Shown one piece after another: positions 28,443-36,118 of a DNA stretch of 64,000 nt. Position numbers and translations under genes: made by a program. Source of the stretch: Autumnicola edwardsiae (GTDB lineage: Bacteria; Bacteroidota; Bacteroidia; Flavobacteriales; Flavobacteriaceae); assembly GCF_031846505.1 (NCBI RefSeq), contig NZ_JAVRHP010000002.1, forward strand, positions 26,425 to 90,424. The letters run 5' to 3'. The notes under the pieces are model-generated. The model worked only from the letters and a program-made list of their open reading frames with translations, was not told the DNA's origin and made no database searches. Position 1 is the stretch's first letter; every line of letters starts with the position of its first letter.

Positions 28443-28976
28443 ATGAGGAGATTAGCAGCATATACAATCCCCTTTGTGGGATTAAAGCTAGGGAAGCACC
28501 AGTTTGAGTACGATATTGATAATGAGTTCTTTGATCATTTTGAGTACGATGAATTCAACAGTGTAGATGTAAAGATCGACCTGCTGTTTGAAAAGAAAAA
28601 CACCATGATGGAGCTTACCTTTAAAGCTTCGGGGACGGTAAATGTAAATTGCGACATTACAAACGAACCCTACGATCAACCAATAGACAGCAGTCTGTTT
28701 CTGGTGATTAAGTTTGGGGATGAGTATAATGATGAAGATGAGGATTTACTTATCATTCCGCATGGAGAGTTTGAGGTAAACGTACAACAATATATCTATG
28801 AGCTTATAGTGTTGTCTCTACCAATTAAGAGGGTGCATCCCGGGGTAGAAGATGGTACTTTAAAATCTGACGTGCTGGATAAACTGGAAGAACTTAGCAT
28901 CGACAAAAAAGAAAAAAATAAGGAGGATGAAATAGATCCTCGATGGGATAAACTTAAGAATTTACTAAACGATTAA
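28443..28976 (+). CDS. DUF177 (YceD-family) protein
   Basis: A 177-residue protein of the YceD family, which is linked to 23S rRNA accumulation in bacteria and plants. The start MRRLAAYTIPFVGLKLGKH is the usual Bacteroidetes form, and the core CDITNEPYDQPID corresponds to the conserved Cys-containing centre. The frame continues upstream to a TTG at 28395, but that lies within the -7 box. It sits 13 bp before rpmF, the yceD-rpmF pairing conserved across bacteria. Confidence 0.88.
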   Translation: MRRLAAYTIPFVGLKLGKHQFEYDIDNEFFDHFEYDEFNSVDVKIDLLFEKKNTMMELTFKASGTVNVNCDITNEPYDQPIDSSLFLVIKFGDEYNDEDEDLLIIPHGEFEVNVQQYIYELIVLSLPIKRVHPGVEDGTLKSDVLDKLEELSIDKKEKNKEDEIDPRWDKLKNLLND

Positions 28977-28989
28977 ATAATAGCAAGCC

Positions 28990-29187
28990 ATGGCACATCC
29001 AAAGAGAAAAATCTCTAAAACCAGAAGAGATAAAAGAAGGACACATTATAAGGCCTCGGTACCAAAAATAGCTACCGATCCTACAACAGGCGAAGCACAT
29101 TTGTACCATAGAGCACATTGGCACGAAGGTAAATTATATTACCGCGGTCAGGTATTAATTGATAATACAGAAGAAGTAGAGGCTTAA
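28990..29187 (+). CDS. rpmF: 50S ribosomal protein L32
   Basis: A basic 65-residue protein beginning MAHPKRKISKTRRDKRRTH, which is diagnostic for L32. The zinc-binding cysteines of some L32 proteins are absent, as is common in Bacteroidetes. It is followed by a terminator. Confidence 0.97.
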   Translation: MAHPKRKISKTRRDKRRTHYKASVPKIATDPTTGEAHLYHRAHWHEGKLYYRGQVLIDNTEEVEA

Positions 29188-29212
29188 TGTCTTAGAGCTT
29201 CAATAAATTAAG

Positions 29213-29240
29213 AAAACTCTCACGCCGTGGGAGTTTTTTG
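29213..29240 (+). terminator. Terminator after rpmF
   Basis: AAAACTCTCACG pairs with CGTGGGAGTTTT, and a T-rich tract follows. Confidence 0.85.
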
Positions 29241-29247
29241 TTTTTAG

Positions 29248-29277
29248 TTGAATAAGTCCTAAAAAGACCTTAATTTG
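29248..29277 (+). promoter_or_regulatory. Possible fabH-accBC promoter
   Basis: TTG (29248-29250), a 19-nt spacer, and TTAATTTG (29270-29277), one base from TAnnTTTG and followed by C. It lies between the rpmF terminator and the fabH ATG. Confidence 0.4.
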
Positions 29278-29365
29278 CACCACATTTAAAAGAAAAATTA
29301 GTACATTCCTGTTAATGGACTAATATGTGCAGCGGCATGCACACTGGTGTTTTAAAATTGATTCT

Positions 29366-30361
29366 ATGAATAAAATCACAGCAGCAATTACAGCTGTGGG
29401 TGCATACGTTCCCGACGATGTTTTGACCAACAAAATGTTGGAGGAAATGGTGGATACCAATGATGAGTGGATAACCTCAAGAACAGGCATAAAGGAGCGC
29501 AGAATTTTAAAAGATCCTAATAAGGGAACCTCGTTTCTGGCTATAGAAGCGTCCAAAGACCTACTACAAAAAAGAAATCTTGATCCGCAGGAAATAGACC
29601 TGGTACTGGTCGCCACGGTAACGCCAGATTTACCTGTTGCGGCAACTAGTGTTCATGTGGCAACACAAATAGGAGCCACTAATGCTTTTGCTTACGATAT
29701 ACAGGCAGCCTGCTCAGGGTTTTTATATGCAATGTCTACGGGTGCAGCTTATATTGAATCCGGCAGGTACAAAAAGGTACTTGTGGTAGGGGCAGATAAG
29801 ATGTCTTCCATAATCGATTATACAGATAGAACAACCTGTATTATTTTTGGAGATGGAGCCGGTGCAGTGCTTATGGAACCCAATGAAGAAGGTTTTGGGC
29901 TACAAGATGAAATTCTTCGTAGCGATTCGATTGGAAGAGATTCTTTAAGAATAGAAGCCGGTGGATCTTTAATGCCGCCTACAGAAGAAACTGTGGCGAA
30001 AAAACTTCATTATGTACGGCAGGATGGTAAAACAGTATTTAAGTTTGCAGTATCTAACATGGCGGCGGTAAGCGAACAGATAATGAAACAGAACAACCTC
30101 AGCAACGAAGATGTAGACTGGCTAATAGCACACCAGGCCAACAAGAGAATAGTTGGAGCTACTGCCGGCAGGATGAATCTGGAAGACGATAAAGTCCTTA
30201 TGAACATTCAGCGGTATGGAAATACAACTTCGGCAACTTTGCCCTTATTATTGAGTGATTACGAAAAAAAGTTTAAAAAAGGGGATAACCTTATTTTTGC
30301 CTCATTTGGAGGTGGCTTCACCTGGGGTGCTGCTTACCTTAAATGGGCTTATAATTCTTAA
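29366..30361 (+). CDS. fabH: Beta-ketoacyl-ACP synthase III
   Basis: Starts fatty-acid synthesis by condensing an acyl-CoA with malonyl-ACP. Numbered from the ATG at 29366, the catalytic triad is Cys116 (AACSGF), His256 (AHQAN) and Asn286 (GNTTSA). EWITSRTGIKERR near residue 34 is the usual N-terminal signature. The frame extends upstream to 29327, but MNKITAAITAVGAYVP is the normal start. At 331 residues it is full length. It lies 21 bp before accB, so the first steps of lipid synthesis are grouped. plsX, often next to rpmF and fabH, is not here. Confidence 0.96.
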   Translation: MNKITAAITAVGAYVPDDVLTNKMLEEMVDTNDEWITSRTGIKERRILKDPNKGTSFLAIEASKDLLQKRNLDPQEIDLVLVATVTPDLPVAATSVHVATQIGATNAFAYDIQAACSGFLYAMSTGAAYIESGRYKKVLVVGADKMSSIIDYTDRTTCIIFGDGAGAVLMEPNEEGFGLQDEILRSDSIGRDSLRIEAGGSLMPPTEETVAKKLHYVRQDGKTVFKFAVSNMAAVSEQIMKQNNLSNEDVDWLIAHQANKRIVGATAGRMNLEDDKVLMNIQRYGNTTSATLPLLLSDYEKKFKKGDNLIFASFGGGFTWGAAYLKWAYNS

Positions 30362-30382
30362 AAAAACCAACACTTTAATATT

Positions 30383-30892
30383 ATGGATTTAAAAGAAATT
30401 CAGAATCTGATAAAGTTTGTAGCCAAGTCTGGTGCCAGTGAGGTAAAACTGGAAACGGGAGATGTAAAAATCACTATCAAAACCGGCTCAGATGATAAAG
30501 AAACTATAGTGCAACATGTACCTATGGCGGGACAGATGCCGCAGCAAATGCCGGTACAGCAACAGGCTCCTTCGCCTGCACCCGAACCTGCACAGCAGTC
30601 TGGTTCATCTTCTTCAGATAAAAAAGAATCAGCGTCAGAAGACAATTCAAACTACATTACGGTTAAATCACCAATTATCGGGACCTTCTATAGAAAACCT
30701 TCACCAGACAAATCTGTTTTTGTTGAGGTAGGAGATAGTATTAAAGAAGGGGATGTGCTTTGTGTGATTGAAGCAATGAAGCTTTTCAACGAAATTGAAA
30801 GCGAAGTATCCGGTAAAATTGTAAAAGTACTGGTAGACGATTCCTCTCCTGTAGAGTTCGACCAGCCATTATTTTTAGTAGATCCTTCATAA
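30383..30892 (+). CDS. accB: Biotin carboxyl carrier protein of acetyl-CoA carboxylase
   Basis: Carries biotin between carboxylase and transferase. The C-terminal lipoyl-like domain has the biotinylation motif EAMKLFNE with Lys133. Residues of about 45-90 form a Pro/Gln/Ser-rich flexible linker. The 169-residue length and adjacency to accC fix the identity. Confidence 0.97.
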   Translation: MDLKEIQNLIKFVAKSGASEVKLETGDVKITIKTGSDDKETIVQHVPMAGQMPQQMPVQQQAPSPAPEPAQQSGSSSSDKKESASEDNSNYITVKSPIIGTFYRKPSPDKSVFVEVGDSIKEGDVLCVIEAMKLFNEIESEVSGKIVKVLVDDSSPVEFDQPLFLVDPS

Positions 30893-30946
30893 TTACTGCC
30901 CATTTATCTGAAGAAAAATCTTCTTCAGAAGAAAAAAACAATAGGT

Positions 30947-32299
30947 ATGTTTAAAAAAATATTGATTGCCAATAGAGGAGAAATTGCCCTGCGAATTATC
31001 CGTACGTGCAAAGAAATGGGGATAAAGACCGTGGCCGTGTATTCTACTGCCGATGCCGAAAGTCTCCATGTAAGGTTTGCAGATGAAGCCGTATGTATTG
31101 GCCCTCCCCCAAGTAATTTATCTTATTTAAAGATTTCAAATATTATTGCCGCTGCAGAGATAACCAATGCAGACGCAATCCATCCAGGTTATGGATTTTT
31201 ATCCGAAAACGCCAAATTCTCTAAGATTTGCGAGGAGCATGAGATCAAGTTCATTGGTGCTTCGGCAGAAATGATTTCGAAAATGGGGGACAAGGCTACC
31301 GCAAAAGCTACTATGAAAGCTGCTGGCGTGCCCTGTATTCCAGGTTCTGAGGGAATTATAAAAGACTTTAAGGAGTGTAAAAAACTTGCTCAGGAAACCG
31401 GTTATCCCGTGATGCTAAAAGCAACTGCCGGTGGAGGTGGTAAAGGAATGCGTGCGGTCTGGAAACCCGAAGATCTTGAGGCAGCCTGGGAATCTGCCCG
31501 TAAAGAGGCCGATGCCTCTTTTGGAAATGACGGGATGTACATGGAAAAACTCATTGAAGAGCCGCGACATATCGAAATTCAGGTTGTTGGAGATAGCAGC
31601 GGGAAAGCCTGTCACCTTTCCGAAAGGGATTGTTCTGTACAGAGACGACATCAAAAGCTCACAGAGGAAACTCCTTCGCCATTCATGACAGATAAGCTCA
31701 GAAAAAAAATGGGCGAAGCAGCTGTAAAAGCAGCCGAATATATTAAGTACGAAGGCGCGGGCACAGTAGAATTTCTGGTGGATAAACACCGTAATTTCTA
31801 CTTTATGGAAATGAACACGCGTATCCAGGTGGAGCATCCAATTACAGAGCAGGTGATCGATTACGACCTTATTCGTGAGCAAATCCTGGTAGCTTCCGGC
31901 GTGCCAATTTCAGGCAAAAATTATTTCCCGCAGTTGCATTCCATAGAATGCAGGATTAACGCAGAAGACCCCTATCACGGCTTCCGTCCGTCTCCGGGAA
32001 AAATCACCAATATGCATGCGCCCGGTGGCCATGGCGTAAGGATAGATACCCACGTTTACAGTGGCTATATCATTCCGCCAAACTACGATTCCATGATCGC
32101 CAAGCTTATTACCACTGCCCAAACCCGGGAAGAGGCTATAAATAAAATGAAACGCGCTCTGGACGAGTTTGTGATAGAAGGAGTGAAAACTACTATTCCT
32201 TTTCACAGGCAACTCATGGACGAGCCAGATTATATAGAAGGAAATTATACTACGAAGTTCATGGAGTCTTTTAAGATGAAACCCATAGAAGAAGAGTAG
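30947..32299 (+). CDS. accC: Biotin carboxylase subunit of acetyl-CoA carboxylase
   Basis: ATP-dependent carboxylation of biotin on AccB. It starts MFKKILIANRGEIALRIIRT and has the biotin carboxylase N-domain, an ATP-grasp domain with the Gly-rich loop ATAGGGGKGMR, and the C-terminal domain with MNTRIQVEHPITE. At 450 residues it is full length. It is the last gene of the fabH-accB-accC unit, followed by a terminator. The carboxyltransferase genes accA and accD are not in the window. Confidence 0.97.
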   Translation: MFKKILIANRGEIALRIIRTCKEMGIKTVAVYSTADAESLHVRFADEAVCIGPPPSNLSYLKISNIIAAAEITNADAIHPGYGFLSENAKFSKICEEHEIKFIGASAEMISKMGDKATAKATMKAAGVPCIPGSEGIIKDFKECKKLAQETGYPVMLKATAGGGGKGMRAVWKPEDLEAAWESARKEADASFGNDGMYMEKLIEEPRHIEIQVVGDSSGKACHLSERDCSVQRRHQKLTEETPSPFMTDKLRKKMGEAAVKAAEYIKYEGAGTVEFLVDKHRNFYFMEMNTRIQVEHPITEQVIDYDLIREQILVASGVPISGKNYFPQLHSIECRINAEDPYHGFRPSPGKITNMHAPGGHGVRIDTHVYSGYIIPPNYDSMIAKLITTAQTREEAINKMKRALDEFVIEGVKTTIPFHRQLMDEPDYIEGNYTTKFMESFKMKPIEEE

Positions 32300-32316
32300 G
32301 AAATCACAATTATCAA

Positions 32317-32352
32317 CAAAACCCGGAATTTTTTTCCGGGTTTATTGTTTTT
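32317..32352 (+). terminator. Terminator after accC
   Basis: AAACCCGGAA (32318-32327) pairs with TTCCGGGTTT (32334-32343) and is followed by ATTGTTTTT. Confidence 0.85.
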
Positions 32353-32450
32353 GGGCGTTACCCCGTGAAAAACGGGGTCGGGCTATCCGTTTTTAGTCCC
32401 GCTCCACAAAAAAGTGTAGCGGGAGCTAACCACTCCTATCCCTAACGCAA
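32353..32450 (+). ncRNA. Structured RNA-like repeat element (possible Flavo-1-type)
   Basis: The sequence folds as a three-way junction. P1 is GCGTTA/TAACGC (32355-32360 with 32443-32448), P2 is CCCCGT/ACGGGG (32361-32366 with 32372-32377), and P3 is CCCGCT/AGCGGG (32398-32403 with 32418-32423). Unpaired joints read TCGGGCTATCCG and CACTCCTATCCC. I recall very similar GGGCGTTACCC ... GGGCTATCC ... CCCTAACGC elements in many copies in flavobacterial genomes, and one Rfam class, Flavo-1, comes from this group; I cannot confirm the match. It starts directly after the accC terminator. Strand and transcription are uncertain. Confidence 0.55.
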
Positions 32451-32540
32451 CCACGCCGCCCTATCGGGCACCCCTCCTTAAAAAGGAGTGGAACATTAAG
32501 TTAATGAAACCATGCTGGAAGTAAAGAAAATAACTCATGT

Positions 32541-32945
32541 TCAGCACGAAAGCTGATGAAGACGGAAGGCTAAAAGGCTCTGTTTATCTTCAGTGGTCTA
32601 TAATTGTCATTTTTTAGCCTTGTCTTAAGGAGAAAATGAGAGAAGAAAAAAATTTCGTCCCTCGTCCCTCTCACTTCGTACTTAAAAAAGGTTAATTTTT
32701 GCCGTTTTCCCTATGCTATTCAAATTTATAAAAGCTCCTTCCCTTTTTTTAAGGGAAGGTGGCTTCATCAGCATGGAGCTGATGAAGACGGAAGGGTAAA
32801 AACGAACTCTGCGTATCTTCGGTGGTCTATAATTGCCTTTTTTCAGCCTTATCTTAAGGAGAAAATGAGAAGAGAAAAATTCGTCCCTCGTCCCTCGTAC
32901 CTCTCTTTTCATACTTCAAAAAAGGTCTATAATTGCCAATTTTCG
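32541..32945. repeat. Imperfect tandem duplication in the accC-mtgA gap
   Basis: Copy 1 (about 32541-32720) and copy 2 (about 32767-32945) share AGCTGATGAAGACGGAAGG (32551 and 32777, 226 bp apart), GGTCTATAATTG, TCTTAAGGAGAAAATGAG and TTCGTCCCTCGTCCCTC in the same order. Each contains the dispersed ATAATTGCCATTTT-type motif. Before copy 2, AAGCTCCTTCCC / GGGAAGGTGGCTT is a short palindromic relic of the same kind as CCTCCTTAAAAAGGAGTGG at 32474. No coding capacity is credible. Confidence 0.7.
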
Positions 32946-33042
32946 GTATATTGTCCTTAAGTTCTCTTAATTCAACTTAGAAAGTTTTGTAATTTCATTC
33001 CACAACAAAGCGCGATCTGCCTTTTTCTAAAGCACACTTTAA

Positions 33043-33714
33043 ATGATAAAAAAAATCTTCAGATTTATTCTGAAACTCATCGGAATACTATTCCTGTTTT
33101 CCATATTTATGGTAATTCTCTATAAGTGGGTGCCCGTCCCATTTACGCCATTAATGGCAATCAGGTATTTCGAAAATCCGCAGGAGGATATTCGTCATGA
33201 TTGGGTAGAAATGGAAGAAATTTCCCAAAATTTGCAACTGGCGGTGATTGCAAGTGAAGACCAGAATTTCCCAACTCATAATGGATTTGACATGGAAGCT
33301 ATAGAAAAGGCTATAGAAAATAATAAAAAGGGAAAGCGGGTGCGCGGGGCAAGCACCATATCTCAGCAAACGGCCAAAAATGTATTTTTATGGCCGCAGC
33401 GTAGCTGGTTACGTAAAGGTTTTGAAGTGTATTTCACTTTTTTAATCGAAATTTTCTGGAGTAAAGAGCGTATTCTGGAGGTTTATTTGAATAGTATAGA
33501 AATGGGAAAAAGCATTTACGGAGCCGAGGCTGCCGCACAGGCATGGTTCAATAAATCTGCTACTGGATTATCTCAATACGAAGCAGCGGCCATTGCTGCC
33601 ATCCTCCCTAACCCAAGGCAATATTCAGCCAATCCTGCCAGCAATTATATTCAGCAACGTAAAAGCTGGATTGTAAGGCAAATGAACAATTTGGGGAGAT
33701 TAAATCTTGAGTGA
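33043..33714 (+). CDS. mtgA: Monofunctional biosynthetic peptidoglycan transglycosylase
   Basis: Polymerises lipid II into glycan strands without a transpeptidase domain. One N-terminal membrane anchor (about 8-28) is followed by a GT51 domain with catalytic Glu72 in IASEDQNFPTHNGFD and the conserved RGASTISQQTAKNVFLW and LEVYLNSIEMGKSIYGAE motifs (the latter broken by normal spacing). At 223 residues it has the expected length. It is monocistronic. Confidence 0.95.
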   Translation: MIKKIFRFILKLIGILFLFSIFMVILYKWVPVPFTPLMAIRYFENPQEDIRHDWVEMEEISQNLQLAVIASEDQNFPTHNGFDMEAIEKAIENNKKGKRVRGASTISQQTAKNVFLWPQRSWLRKGFEVYFTFLIEIFWSKERILEVYLNSIEMGKSIYGAEAAAQAWFNKSATGLSQYEAAAIAAILPNPRQYSANPASNYIQQRKSWIVRQMNNLGRLNLE

Positions 33715-33780
33715 GATTATCTAAGATTTGTAAACCTCATAGGCGAGGTCTGGTTTCCTCCGGAAAATATTAGATTTGGT

Positions 33781-33840
33781 AAGGTGTTGGATTTTTCAAA
33801 CGTGACAGGTTTTTAAAACCTGTCACGTTTAAATCACCTT
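33781..33840. terminator. Long palindromic hairpin (terminator-like) after mtgA
   Basis: AAACGTGACAGGTTTT (33798-33813) is complementary to AAAACCTGTCACGTTT (33815-33830). The outer arms ATTT/AAAT and AAGGTG/CACCTT extend the stem. It belongs to a family of AACCTGT(C/G)A(C/G)GTTT hairpins also found at 36066, 39387 and 47708. Confidence 0.65.
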
Positions 33841-33862
33841 CTTAATTATAAGAAACACATAA

Positions 33863-34315
33863 ATGAATAAAATAAAACAGCAATTATTTGAAGCTTGCGG
33901 GAACTACGTTCAGGAAAGGATTAACAGTATTTCTTCTGCAATGAAAGATCTGGAAAGTGATCTTGAAAATGAATCCAAGAGCAGCGCAGGAGATAAGTAC
34001 GAAACCGGCAGGGAAATGATTAATATCGAGTGGAATAAACTTTCTAATCAATTACAGCAATTTAAGATGCTTAGAGAAACCCTGGAAAAGGCAAAGAAGA
34101 GGCAGAGTTCAGGACAAATTCAGTTGGGAAGCCTTATAAGAACCAACATGGCAAATTATATAGTGGCTATTCCCGCGGGACAAATAGATATTAACGATGA
34201 GAAATATTTCGCGATTGGCGCTAATTCGCCAATAGCACAAATTCTTCAGGATAAAAAGGCAGGAGAGGATTTTAGCTTTAACGGGAAAACAAACCAGATT
34301 GTTTCTGTGGAATAA
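33863..34315 (+). CDS. Protein with GreA/GreB C-terminal-like domain
   Basis: A 150-residue cytoplasmic protein. Residues 1-85 are helical and charged, probably a coiled coil (ERINSISSAMKDLESDLE, TLEKAKKRQ). About 90-150 resembles the FKBP-like C-terminal domain of transcript cleavage factors GreA/GreB, especially YFAIGANSPIAQILQDKKAG and the closing NQIVSVE, which parallel the SPIGKALLGKKVGD and EIVEI segments of GreA. Whether it binds RNA polymerase is unknown; the N-terminal coil lacks a recognisable acidic tip. Homologues may be mislabelled as a 3-oxoacyl-ACP synthase. It stands alone between a hairpin and a convergent ABC gene. Confidence 0.6.
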   Translation: MNKIKQQLFEACGNYVQERINSISSAMKDLESDLENESKSSAGDKYETGREMINIEWNKLSNQLQQFKMLRETLEKAKKRQSSGQIQLGSLIRTNMANYIVAIPAGQIDINDEKYFAIGANSPIAQILQDKKAGEDFSFNGKTNQIVSVE

Positions 34316-34379
34316 TTTTTTTTTAAAACTATCGATTGTTAGGATAAAACCTGTGAGGTTTAAAATTTTCAACTATAAC

Positions 34380-35345
34380 TTAGCAACGGGATGCTATAAG
34401 CTTCTTCGAAATTTTAAGCCCCACGATTCTTCCAGGTTTTAATGCTGAAGAATGCATAAAGAATATATGTTGCCCGTTTAGATCGGCTTCGATGAGCCAG
34501 TTATTACCATGAAAATGGGCATTTTTTACCTTTGCCTTTATTTCAGATTTTGAGCTGAATTTGATTTCTTCAGGATATAAAATGATCTTTTTTCTGCTCT
34601 TTTCTGAAGGTTTTATACTCTTCAGCAAAACTTCATTTACATCTCCAAAAAGAGAGGCTACATAAACATTCGGCGGATTTTCATATAATTCCTGCGGACT
34701 CGCTTCCGCATAAATCTTCTGATTTTTAAGAACAATAGTTTTATCAGCAAAAGAAAGTGCATCGGTACTGTCGTGTGTGGCTACAATACAGCTGATATTT
34801 TCCTTTTTCAGGTAATCGAATAACTTGCGCCGCAAATTATTCTTCCTGAACTGATCGATATGGCTAAAAGGTTCGTCCAGTAAAATAAGTTCCGGCTTCT
34901 TTGCTAAAGCACGTGCCAGCGCTACTCTTTGCTGTTGCCCCCCGCTAAGATTTTTTGCTTTTATATCCTTTAATTCGGTCATTTCCACGACTTCCAAAAG
35001 TTCATTAATTCTCCGTTTCTTTTTTACCGGGTACATGTTGCTGAGATATTTCCCAACATTTTCGGCAACTGTTAGTGGGGGCATCAGGTCAAAATCCTGG
35101 GCAAGGTACTTCATAAATGCATGGCCGGGCACTAAATTAAAGGCAGGTCCGAAAATTTGCTCCCCGTCCCAAAGGATTTCTCCCTGCACATCATAAAGGC
35201 CGTAAATTATTTGTAACAGCGTACTTTTTCCACATCCGCTTTCACCAATCACCGAAACATTTTCTCCCTGCTTAACTTCAAAATTTATATTATTTAGTAC
35301 CGGTTCTTCGGCGTATCCAAAGGTTACATTCTTAAGTTTTAGCAT
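34380..35345 (-). CDS. ABC transporter ATP-binding protein (orphan)
   Basis: A 321-residue ATPase with Walker A GESGCGKST (34-42), signature LSGGQQQR (133-140), Walker B LILLDEP with Asp157-Glu158, and switch His in VATHDS. About 235-321 is a beta-rich TOBE-like domain of the kind in importers of iron, molybdate or polyamines (CUT/FbpC/PotA type). No permease or binding protein is adjacent, so the transported substrate cannot be stated. It is divergent from the HAD gene with a 100-bp gap. Confidence 0.85.
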   Translation of the reverse strand: MLKLKNVTFGYAEEPVLNNINFEVKQGENVSVIGESGCGKSTLLQIIYGLYDVQGEILWDGEQIFGPAFNLVPGHAFMKYLAQDFDLMPPLTVAENVGKYLSNMYPVKKKRRINELLEVVEMTELKDIKAKNLSGGQQQRVALARALAKKPELILLDEPFSHIDQFRKNNLRRKLFDYLKKENISCIVATHDSTDALSFADKTIVLKNQKIYAEASPQELYENPPNVYVASLFGDVNEVLLKSIKPSEKSRKKIILYPEEIKFSSKSEIKAKVKNAHFHGNNWLIEADLNGQHIFFMHSSALKPGRIVGLKISKKLIASRC

Positions 35346-35445
35346 AACAGATTAAACTCTTGTTTAGAAAATGATAAAGTTAAGGTCAGGAAGACGAATC
35401 TTAGTATCTTTCTCTGGATAAAGCTAATCAACTTTTATCAGAAAG

Positions 35446-36045
35446 ATGCAGGAAATTATAGTTTACGACCTTAACCAGACCTTATACAAAAAATCATCAA
35501 AAGATGAATTCTTCAAATTTATTTGCTATAAAAAGGGTTATAAGCTGGTGCACCTTTTTCAGATTGGCCTGCTCATGGTTATTGGAAAGCTGCGGATTAT
35601 GAGTAAGACTTATTTTAAGGAGAATTTTTACGATTACCTTAATAAAATTCCGCCGGAACAGGTCAGGAAATATGCAGAACAATTCTGGAATGTAGAATTT
35701 CCTGAACATTTTAGGGAGGATATGGTAGCCGATATTATTGAAAAAGACAAGGCCGGGATAAAGGTTTATCTCGTTACCGGCGGCTTTGAAGTTTATACCA
35801 AATATCTCGAAAAGCTTTTGCCCTTAAAAGTTGTTGGAACTGTAACAAAATATGAAAATGAAGATTATAAAATAATAGGAAAGACCTGCAATGATGAAGA
35901 AAAATTAAGGCGACTTGATGCGGAAATAAACGGAGATTATAAGATTTTGGAAGCTTATTCAGATGATGACGAAGAAATTTTATACAAAGCTGAAAAAGGT
36001 TATTTGCTTAAAGATGGGGAATTGAAATCGGTGCAAGACAGTTAA
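35446..36045 (+). CDS. HAD-superfamily (subclass IB-like) hydrolase with altered motif I
   Basis: A 199-residue HAD-fold protein: motif I at VYDLNQTLYKK (Asp8, Asn10), a helical cap (about 20-85), motif II at VYLVTGG (Ser/Thr region) and motif III near YSDDDEEIL. In most phosphatases of the family motif I is DxDxT; here the second Asp, the general acid/base, is Asn10. The DNA (GAC CTT AAC) shows this directly. It resembles PSPase/PGP-like membrane-lipid phosphatases of Bacteroidetes, but substrate and activity are uncertain. Confidence 0.75.
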   Translation: MQEIIVYDLNQTLYKKSSKDEFFKFICYKKGYKLVHLFQIGLLMVIGKLRIMSKTYFKENFYDYLNKIPPEQVRKYAEQFWNVEFPEHFREDMVADIIEKDKAGIKVYLVTGGFEVYTKYLEKLLPLKVVGTVTKYENEDYKIIGKTCNDEEKLRRLDAEINGDYKILEAYSDDDEEILYKAEKGYLLKDGELKSVQDS

Positions 36046-36065
36046 AAATAAGAGTTTTATAATGA

Positions 36066-36099
36066 AAAACCTCACAGGTTTTTAAAACTGTGAGGTTTG
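36066..36099. terminator. Bidirectional terminator between HAD and S9 peptidase genes
   Basis: AAACCTCACAG (36067-36077) pairs with CTGTGAGGTTT, with A- and T-rich flanks on both sides, between convergent stops at 36045 and 36119. Confidence 0.75.
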
Positions 36100-36118
36100 G
36101 ACTTAAATTAAAAATAAT

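Noticed and set aside
32682..32912. 76-codon ORF on the minus strand
   Set aside because: It lies wholly within the tandem intergenic repeat and reads repeat sequence.
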